DNA from: Ceratorhiza oryzae-sativae
Taxonomy: Eukaryota > Basidiomycota > Agaricomycetes > Cantharellales > Ceratobasidiaceae
Assembly: GCA_030998015.1 (NCBI GenBank)
Contig: JARWMV010000237.1
Span: forward strand, 620,001-684,000
Length of the DNA: 64,000 nucleotides
Direction: 5' to 3'
Below, one piece after another: positions 55,741 through 64,000 of this stretch (positions are counted from its first letter, which is position 1; each line of letters starts with the position of its first letter). A model generated the notes under the pieces. It ran no database searches and was not told the origin of the DNA. It saw only the letters and a list, made by a program, of their open reading frames with translations. The translations under genes and the position numbers were made by a program.

Positions 55741-56803
55741 GCCCGTTTCTTCCCAGTGGAGCTCGTACCTGGAACTTGTACTTGTTTATTTTGGGCGTTA
55801 GACCGTTTGCCTCGTCTGGCAGTCAGAATTTTAGGACGAGTGCAATTGGCAAGTCCCCTAGGGATGGTGCTGCTGCGTCAGTTGGCCCCTTTCTCTGCAC
55901 GTGGTTGATATTCTGACGTCGAGCTGTATTTTCAGGCTGCTGTGGGGCAAGAAGGCAAGTTTTCTCTATCCAGAGACGCGTCATGGGTCGCGTGTCTAAC
56001 GGGTACGTTCAGTAGTAATCTTGAAGCTGAGCAATGCGAGGATCCGGAAGTTTATGCTGGTATGTTGATTCGGCATACATCTCACGCGTTCACGCCTTAA
56101 CCCTTACACGACTCAGTTGATGGCCCTTGCAATATATACGGACTGTTGTCGCATACACGCTTCCCTCACATGGGCTGACGCAACTGTCGAGCTGCGGCGC
56201 CAACATCCGGGGTTCGCATTAGCGGTACCCGTGGAGGCGTCTATATGTATTCTGGTCATATTACGACAATAAAACTCCACTGGTTATTGTTGAGCAACTA
56301 CCGATCTGGGCCTTGGAGGCTCGACTATCTTGGAGGCGAGAAATCAAAGCTTGGTTCAAAGGGTTGAGTCCGATGTGCTAGTCGCTTGGCACTCTTTGGT
56401 GCTAGATACTGTGGATAGCACGGTGTAAAACATGATTGTGCCAGCGAAACTGTAACGACAGATATGAGAGAAGCGGGCTGTGAAACAATAATCGGTGGTC
56501 TCAAGCTCGGGGGTGAATGTTGCTGGGCAAGAGAAGCAGTGCCCAAGTAGGCAAATGGGTGTTACATGGGAGACACGTGCCCGGGGGTATAAGGTTACCA
56601 GTGGATCTCGCACGGGCCACACGACTCTCTCGACCACACCCCCCTCGCGCACTCTCTGACCAAGCCTAGCTCTTCGTCCCGGCCGTCGTCGCCGCCGCAT
56701 CTGTGCCCGTCGTCGCTGCATCTGTGTCCTCCCTTACGTCATCGGACTTTGTCCCGACACCCGCTACCCATCTCGACCGCCCCCCGACCGATCTCGTTGC
56801 ACG
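55741..56803. other. intergenic; imperfect repeat before igo1
   Basis: No coding sequence recognised. An imperfect tandem duplication of about 20 bases (CGTCGTCGC..GCATCTGTG, twice) lies at about 56686-56729, upstream of the Igo1 start. Confidence 0.45.
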
Positions 56804-57412
56804 ATGTTGCCCGCACAGCGCAAGAAGGTGGACATGAGCGTACGTCGCGTCTCGGACAACCCAGATGTCGTTGGATGCGCTGTCGTTGCTAACATGACCG
56901 TGTCTGAATTGGCAGACCATGACTGAGGAGGAGAAGAAGCTCTTCCGTCTCTACGGCAAGCTCCCCACTCACAAGAACGTCCTCACCAAGGTTCAAAAGG
57001 TTTGTCTTCCTCACCCGTCTCCGGACTAGTCGCCGACCCGTGTACAGGATCGCAAATACTTTGACTCGGGTGACTATGCTCTTTCCAAAGCGGGCGTGAC
57101 TCCTCAGGCTGCGGTAGGCACTGCCATTCCCCACCCGGAAAAGTACGTGTTATCCGCCTAAAAGCAGTTGACGCGCTTGCTGACTGTTGAGCTAGCATTC
57201 CACATGTCACACCCTCGCCCCACCCAGGTATCCACGCCCCGCTCTCGACCTCTCCCACAGGCCAAACCGGCAGCCCAATCAAAGAACTCGCCTCTGAGTC
57301 CAATCTGGCCCCGGCCAATCCTGATGTCCCCATCATCGCCCCTCCCGTCCCAACTGCTACTGCTGCTGCGGCTGCCGAACCGGCGCCCGCTCGGACCACA
57401 CCCCCGGAGTGA
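56804..57412 (+). CDS. igo1: endosulfine-family PP2A inhibitor Igo1
   Basis: Phosphorylated by a Greatwall/Rim15-type kinase, members of this family inhibit PP2A-B55 and control mitotic or quiescence entry. Exons 56804-56839, 56916-56999, 57048-57142 and 57196-57412 give 143 residues with all phases consistent. The diagnostic block is EEEKKLFRLYGKLPTHKNVL, then TKVQK-DRKYFDSGDYALSKAG. The Ser in FDSGDY is the conserved Greatwall site. The rest is a disordered Pro/Ala/Thr-rich tail ending ARTTPPE. The family identification is very secure from FDSGDY and the preceding helix. No other pathway member is in the window except the RasGEF, which acts upstream of Rim15 in yeast. Confidence 0.93.
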
Positions 57413-57840
57413 TCCATTCATTCGTTGTTTTCATCGCTTGAGAACCTCGTCTCCCCCGACGGTTGTATAATGAATCTTGCTTTCGCTCACTACTCGTTCG
57501 GGCCCGCGATAAATGTGAAACAAAAAACACGCGAATCGATTAACACGCTCCGGCGGTTTGTATGAACACTATGATTATCTTTTGGGCGGGCGGGTGGAAA
57601 TTCATCGATTATTGGGAAAACAGATGGGCTAGGAGACGAGTGCTTCGGTGATCAGCGTTTGGCGTGGATGTGTAATCGCTGCTTGAACTGATGTACTTGA
57701 CATAAATTGTATCACCAATCAATGCTTGTTCTCGTATTTTCACGTGACATTCAAATCGGGGTTTATGCTTTTGGACCACCACCATCGACCTCAGTCGTTC
57801 AGTCATTTCTTCCTGGATCTGTCCAGTATCTATTACCACG
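57413..57840. other. intergenic
   Basis: No gene seen between the igo1 stop and the F-box/WD40 start. Confidence 0.45.
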
Positions 57841-59465
57841 ATGGGAGAACAAACCATAAGAAACCAACACGTTCGGTATACTATACAGGTCCGTGTGGTT
57901 TACCGCTTGCAGTCTCGGCTGGTCCGTAAATGATCATTCAACCAGCCTTGGTTCTAGCTTCTTGAACTTCCAATCGATGTTCTCATCGTCATATTCCGAC
58001 ACTTGGATGTCAAGGAACTAGCGACTCTTTCTCGAACATGTGGACCATTGAACAAGCTAGTAAGCAACTATCTGACTCGTGGCGGTAGATCTAAAACTTC
58101 GGTTATTTATTTATTTTGGTAAATTAGGTCACCGACATTGGTTGGGCGACCTACGTCATTTCTAGACCCCGCCCGAGCGTTTCTCTCAGTGGCCACCTTG
58201 CGACGCTATCCTCACAGGGCCATGCACGTTTTATTCATCTTACAGATCGCGCGTGGCTATCACATAATTCGGTCGCACGACCCCTTTCGCTCAATCTCTA
58301 TGCAGTTCGAGACGCGAGTGCCCAACTCCTTGTCACACCTAATACGCTGGTTATCGCGGTCGCCAGTGCTCTACATGTCTATGATCTTCTTCGAGGCGGC
58401 CTACAAGTCCATTACCGCGGTCAGGTCCAACTCTATCGATCCAGCACGCCACACGACGATATTACTGGGGTCGGTGCATTGCCTAGCCTGGGAGGAAGGG
58501 AAGCCCTGTTCGTGGGATGTGCGAATGGCCAGGTGTTGCGTGTCCAGCTTTCTCGGCCAGGTGAACCACTGAAAGCGAGTGTCACGGCACATTACGTACA
58601 CCCACCCCAGCACGCCATCACTTCGCTCAGCACAAGTCGATGGGAGAGCAAAGCCGCGCTGGCTGTGACAACTGCTCAGGGTGGCCTCGTTTCGCTCTAT
58701 TCGACTCGCTCACCGTGGATAGAGCCTACGCGAGTTGAACACACGTTGGGGCATCCGTCGGGAATCAAGCCATCCCGAACATGGTGTTCACTTGTCGCTG
58801 GCTCAGACGGATTAGCCGTCACTGGTTCTACGCACCTTTCGCTTCATCCTATCCTTCCTTCTGGTCTTGTCAGCCAAGCCCAAATAATCCCAGGTCCTCT
58901 GAAAAAATCGGCGTGTTACGCCCTTGCTCGTGCAGCAAACGACCATCCAGATGTGATACTGAGTGGGTGGCACGACGGCGTGGTACGCCTGTACGATTTA
59001 CGAACAAAAAATGTTCAACTTGGCCTGCGTGATCCTTGGACGGAATCTGGTGTGTATTGTGTGGGCGCAGGAGGAGGATCGGGTATGCATGTCATTGCTG
59101 GGTACTCAAAGCATGGAATGGTAGGTCCGTTGTCCCATTTCGCAGGAATGATGTTAAACGTGGGATAAAACTAGCTCGCGATATTCGACATTCGTTCTCC
59201 TTCAACGGCTTACACCACGTATGCCCCATCTTCCTCGATTGGTCCTCCCCGACCTCACAATGGATTTACCCAAGTTTCTTCCTTGCACGTTGAAGCCTCT
59301 CGGATATTCGGAACAACACCTCACCGACCATTCATATTTGATTTTGGCCCGGATATTACACGGGACACTTATCCCTTTGTCAAGGAGCTTCCTAGTCGAA
59401 AAACGCACGGCGGCCTTGGTTTCATTACCCAGAGCTACGACCATCCTCTGGGTTTACCGCGATGA
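57841..59465 (+). CDS. F-box/WD40 protein
   Basis: Exons 57841-57888, 57958-58059, 58128-59120 and 59175-59465 sum to exactly 477 codons plus stop. After 16 residues the F-box spans the second exon: LLELPIDVLIVIFRHLDVKE, then LATLSRTCGPLNKL. The third exon encodes WD-like beta-propeller blades: NTLVIAVASALHVYDLLRGG, GREALFVGCANGQVLRVQL, HPDVILSGWHDGVVRLYDLR. The fourth contributes LAIFDIRSPSTAYTTY and a C-terminus ending HPLGLPR. It is the likely substrate receptor of an SCF ubiquitin ligase; the substrate is unknown. All splice phases agree and no frame break is seen, so this is one of the cleanest genes here. Confidence 0.85.
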
Positions 59466-59970
59466 TTTACACATGTTCAAACGAGGTTTTGGGTGGGGTC
59501 GGACCCGCCGTTAGTGAACACTACTGGTAATCCTGAACCTGCGATCTCAACCCCCGCATATTACTCTATCTAGATGAGCTGTCTTGCTTTTTTTTTCGGA
59601 ATTTTGTGGTTGTGGTCTGCATCGTGTGTTGTGGAGAAAACGGCTTATTAGTGGGATTTGATCCGTTCACTAACGAGGGGTCCGACTGTAGTAATGATGT
59701 GATGATTGAAAGAGAAATTTCATTCGGGAACCTAAGCCGAGGCCGAAACATGGCAAGAGTTCAAGCCAACCAGTAAGAAAGAAAGAAAGAAAACTAAGCG
59801 TTATGTCAAAAAGGCTACAGATCTCCGCCACACACTAGGACATGCAATGGTACAAGTTGGGAGCGTTAAACAGAAAGTGAGTAGAGATACGAGAGGCACA
59901 GATGCAAGTCCAAACGCGGGGCAAAGCAACAAACAACAGGAAATAGGAAAAAGATGAGGGGGGGGGTATG
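59466..59970. other. convergent intergenic region with GAAA microsatellite
   Basis: Contains four GAAA/AAAG units at about 59776-59792 and a G run of eight at about 59958-59966, just beyond the RasGEF stop. No gene seen. Confidence 0.5.
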
Positions 59971-62900
59971 TTACGACTTGTCTCTGCTCGCCCAGCCAAA
60001 CAACTCCGAAGATTTCATCGTACCTGTCTTGGTCTCGATGTTATCTGCAGGCTGGCGGGGTTCAACCAAGAGACTATGTCAGAGTATCGTCAATAACTAG
60101 CCACACATGTCATATCACGGGCACTCACCTCCGTCGATAAAGATCTTGCAGATCGTTCCCGTTCTTCTTGCTCTTTCAAACGCAAAATCGAGGTACTTTT
60201 GCACCTCGGTATCTCAATCAGGTTATAAGGCACCTGGAATCGCTTGACATCTGCAAAAGAACGCGTTAATCTTCCTGGTTTGGTACATGGATTAGGGCGT
60301 ACCCTCAGCGATAGCAGCCAACCGCCTGTATTTGTCAAAGTTCAACAGTGTTCGTGAGTTGTCATACGGGGAAACCCGCTTATCGGGGTTTCCTTCCCGA
60401 CAAAACGTCACGTCCGTAAGGTAAAGGCCTAATAAAAGAAACTCTAGCCTCTGTTCATTGCCTAATACGGCGCAACTCACCCAAGAACGGGACAGCATGT
60501 CCATGTACGTTTCTCAGCCTCGATCGATATTCGTGATGGTTTCGTGTGTGATCCGTTAGCTTGCGGAGATTCTCCAGCCTCACTTTGCTCTTGGTCGACA
60601 AGCCCATCCAGGTCTTGCTTAGTCGAGAGATGGTAGATGAATCAAGGGCTGCGAGCACCGATCGCAACGTGCTGAAATTGTTCAAGTCGTGACATTGCTG
60701 ACACCGATGAACTATTCAGCACATGGCCCCGAAAAAAACAGTCAAACCAGACTCACATCCGCAATCTTGATGAAAAACTTCAAGAGCCCGGTCCGTTTCT
60801 TGATGTCCTGCTCGTCGAGGATCAACTCGGTCACCCAACCGGTAATCGCTGTGCTCAGCGTGCTCATGGCTCGAATGCTGTTTCCGCGTTCACCCGCGCT
60901 GCTCGGTAACCCGACATCGAGAATCTCGTCAGGCAAGATCTTGCAAAACAGCTTAGACTCCATAATCGTAAACTGCCGGGCGAGCTCGAGCGCATCGAAA
61001 TCCACGATATTGACCGCACTGTACGACGCGGCCTTGAGCTGCGCAAAGAGCGACTTGCTGAGCACAGGTGTAGGGGGCGCGTTGAGCTTGGATCGCGAGC
61101 GAGTCTCGGAGCGTACTCGATCGACTAGCGCTGGGCGAGGAGGCACAAGCGAAATTGATGCTAGCTCGGAACTCGAAGCCAGTTCACGTTGCGTCAAGAG
61201 GTCGACGACGCGTTGGACGGTCGTAGGAGGCATTGACGTCGCCGTAACGCTCACAAACTCCTTTAATGAACCAAGTGCAGCCGAATCAGTGCTGCTCTGC
61301 CAATGCGAATCCAGCCAGGTCTTGATAAAGTTGTAACTCGTAATCGAACCGGCTCGAGCTTTCGGGATGACCACGTGCGATACTCTTCTGGCGTAAACGA
61401 GGATCCGAGCGGAGGTTGGAGGTCCCACCGATGGTGAAGAACTTGTACCAACTCGAGTGGAGTCGTGAACAATCTGAATGTGAGGTAAAACGTCGCCGAG
61501 AGCTTGGGCTCGGGTGAATGATCAGGAGGAGTCATCTTCTCCACGAGGACATCGAGGGTGGCACCGATCAGGCTCCCATCTTTGTTGTACGCCACATCCC
61601 GAGGGTCGATCGTCTGTGCCGCCAACCAATCCACGCCTGGGGAGATTGGAATCGGTTCTGGGACAGCTGGAAGGGACTTTTCGCTGATGCTCGGCGTGTC
61701 GTCCGCAAATCCTATGGGAGAGTCGGATGAATGAAGGCTTTGGGGTGGGATAGGTGTTCGGTGGGGATCAACAAGTACGATGCCGTCTTCTTCGCCTGAG
61801 CCCTCGCCTTCGATCAGCATCGTCGGAGGTTCGACCATGAGCGATTCGCCCTCTTCGGGGTCGTATTCGTCATCTCGTTCCTCGACCAAATTCACGCCCT
61901 GGTTCATACTCTCCCCAATTGAAGTTGGGCCAGTCTCTGTCGATGACCGAACTTGGTCGCGAGTAATCATCGAAACGGCGTCAAACGAGGCAGCGCGATC
62001 GGTCGTCGCTACCGAGCTCGCGCTAGACACAACGACCGACATGGGTGCAGTCTGGTCAGTCTCTTCCTGTGCTTGCTCCTGCCCCTTTTGTTCGAGTGGC
62101 TGATCCTGTGGTTGTACGTCCAGCTCGGGTTCTGGTGATGCATCCCGCAAAGGCTGCAGTGGCGTTTCCGGCTGGAGTTCTGGCTGTACGATAGACCCAT
62201 GCTCAGATGGTGCCCGTTCCTCTTCCTGCTGGGTCTTCTCTTCAACCATAATCGGCATCTCCGTCGCAGTCGAATCCCGCTCTCCAGCGCCAATGGGGCC
62301 AACATCTTCAGCCCCAGACTCGGCGTACGACGGACGAATTTGAATTGGCTGGGGTGTGAGTTGATCGTGTATCGGTGAGTGTGGTCGCAAGTCATTAGAC
62401 TCCGGTTGGGGTTCGTCAAGCTCAGGTCGCGAGTCGGCAAATTCAGGCTGATCGCGCGTTGGGGGCTGGACCCAATACGATTGCTGGCCTTGCGCCTCCT
62501 CTTCGTAAGCCGGCCGTTCCGAGCTTGGAGTCACCATCTGCTCAGCACTGTGGCGGCTACGGTCGTCTTCACTACTCTCTTCATTTCCCCTATCTTCGCT
62601 CGAGACGCTCGGTCGCCGGCCCCACCTTGCCCGAGTTCCTGGTGTACCGTTAGGGTAAGCCGAGGCCGAGGCCTCGCTCTCACTCGCACTGGTGCTGCTC
62701 ATCGTCCGCGCGTGGTCAGACACACTGGGCGGAGCAGCTGGAACCTGGAACACGAGCGGAGACATTCCCCCTGTCAGACCAACATACCCGGCGGTGGCAT
62801 GCCTCGTCAAGCAGCTCCGGACCGCAGTTACGCAATCTCCACCGGCTCGCAAGGTCCCGGTTGCGGCTTGAACTGCCACGGCCTTTTCTTCTTCCTCCCG

Positions 62901-64000
62901 TCCGACGGCGTTGCCGAGCGCTCCGACAGGAGCGAGCATACGTTTGACAGCCTCAACCAGGACGCTCGTTGCTGCGTACAACGCATCCTTGGCCGCGCCC
63001 AGCGCAACCTTTTCGGGGCCCACTACCGCCGGATGATCACATACCGCGCCGACAATGGTCAGTACCTGTCGAACCTTGTCGACCGTCTCGCGCGTCATCT
63101 CGATCAGATGACCTTTGCTGGACGCGTGTGAAGTGCGGGAATGGGAATGGACATGTCCGATAAAGGCGGCAATTGTGGAGAGCAGATGGTCATGGGTTGT
63201 TCGGAGGGCGGAGAGTAATTCCGAGGCGGGTACGGTACCGCTCGGGAATTGAGGTGCCGGAGAAGGTGGGGAAGTCGAGGAAGATACGGAAGAGAGTGAC
63301 GAGGCCGACGCGCTGCTTAACCGAGTCGCAACAGCGGCGTTGGATGTGCTGGCTGTCGCAGGGATGGTGGCGGTTATCGATAGTTGGGGTAATTGACGCC
63401 GTTCTGCAACATACACCCCACAAGAGACGGCGACCTCGACGTATCGCTTGCATGACGCGAAGACGGTGTCGCCGTACCGAAGCATACTCTCAGCGAGCCA
63501 AGCACGCTCGTCGTCGGGGACATCGGCAGCCGAGGCCTTTTTGCTGATGCTGACGAGGCGGCCAAGCTCCTGGAGGACGTCGGACCGTGCTCGGGCAAGG
63601 TGAGGATAGCGTGTGAGGGCGGGTGCGGTCTTTTGCAGGCAATCTGTCGCTGTGAGGACCGTCCGAACCGAGGAAATAACACAGGCCGTCGAGGGCTGGT
63701 AGTGTGAAATGCGGGCGGCATGGACCGAGGTGTTCAGAACAAGGAGGGCATGATAGAGCGAGACCATGACGCGCGGACATGATTCGGCGTCGCTGCCGCT
63801 CTCGGACGAGGGGGATCCCTTGCGCTGTGCGAGGTCATGAGCCGGTTCATCCGAATCCAGGGGCTCAGCGGCCACTCACTCTGTGCTTTCTGCCGGCCTT
63901 GACATAGTTGGATGGAAACCAGCCGCGGCGCCTTCCAACTCGCCGTCCCACCATCCGGTCTCGTCTAGCAAAACAGACAGGAGCGGCAACGGGTGAGCCT
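59971..64000 (-). CDS. Ras guanine-nucleotide exchange factor (Cdc25-like) with SH3, 5' end outside window
   Basis: Activates Ras by catalysing GDP release at membranes. From the window edge the minus strand encodes the end of an SH3 domain (TGWWDGELEG, then GWFPSNYVKAGRKHR; exon to 63880). An intron at 63825-63879 precedes a long exon: helical region (SLYHALLVLNTSVHAARISH), then about 400 disordered Pro/Glu/Ser-rich residues. The RasGEF N domain follows (YNKDGSLIGATLDVLVEKMT; TFRLFTTPLELVQVLHHRWD). The catalytic CDC25 domain has DFDALELARQFTIMESKLFC, ITGWVTELIL and FSTLRSVLAALDSSTISRLS. VPFLG-LYLTDVTFCREGNPD and FQVPYNLIEIP complete it. It ends GTMKSSELFGWASRDKS and TAA at 59971. Two one-base breaks are needed: near 61330-61340 (between VRLRV and YNFIKTWL) and in the SH3 near 63922-63935. 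Confidence 0.87.

Noticed and set aside
59776..59792. GAAA repeats considered as part of a CRISPR-like or telomeric array
   Set aside because: Four-base units with no spacers; a plain microsatellite in a fungal intergenic region.

Overview
This window looks like genomic DNA of a filamentous basidiomycete (Agaricomycetes). The gene content fits a Rhizoctonia/Ceratobasidium-type fungus, but that name is an inference and no marker RNA gene is present. Evidence: genes on both strands are split by many short introns (mostly 47-77 nt, GT-AG, CTNA-like branch sites). There are AA9 lytic polysaccharide monooxygenases with a CBM1, a wax-synthase-like acyltransferase, a DUF6533 seven-helix protein, F-box proteins, a basidiomycete-type HMG-box factor and a Clr2-like domain protein.

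Layout. 1-7 kb: TPR/F-box gene, a possible tiny gene, the NuA4 subunit Eaf6 (minus), a wax-synthase-like O-acyltransferase. 7.7-11.3 kb: two AA9 LPMO genes in tandem, one with CBM1 and one with a novel-looking six-cysteine tail. 12-20.2 kb: a local family of coiled-coil proteins ending in a WHPDKF motif (NFKBIL1-like): three intact copies and one pseudogene, with a P-loop GTPase/coiled-coil gene in between. 20.4-25 kb: AN1 zinc-finger gene (minus), divergent phosphoglycerate-mutase-type gene, lysine/glutamate-rich nuclear protein (minus). 25.7-33 kb: DUF6533 membrane protein (minus) and a long WDR7/rabconnectin-like WD40 gene. 33-38.5 kb: small glycine-rich secreted protein, GH20 beta-hexosaminidase (minus), epsin (minus). 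38.6-39.9 kb: a strikingly CpG-depleted island carrying a Clr2-like gene. 41-43.7 kb: HMG-box transcription factor (minus). 43.7-48.6 kb: gene-poor. 48.6-64 kb: Ser/Pro-rich coiled-coil gene, protein kinase with a TPR-like tail, glycerol kinase (minus), small conserved-looking protein, endosulfine (Igo1), F-box/WD40 gene, and a Ras guanine-nucleotide exchange factor with SH3 (minus, running off the window end).

The genes do not form one pathway. Coherent subsets are biomass/wall degradation (two AA9, GH20), growth and nutrient signalling (RasGEF, Igo1, kinase), vesicle traffic and V-ATPase-type functions (epsin, WDR7-like) and chromatin (Eaf6, Clr2-like, HMG). About ten otherwise well-conserved genes contain a single-base reading-frame break. 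This suggests uncorrected assembly indels at least as strongly as gene decay. All exon boundaries below were read by eye from splice signals and protein conservation.
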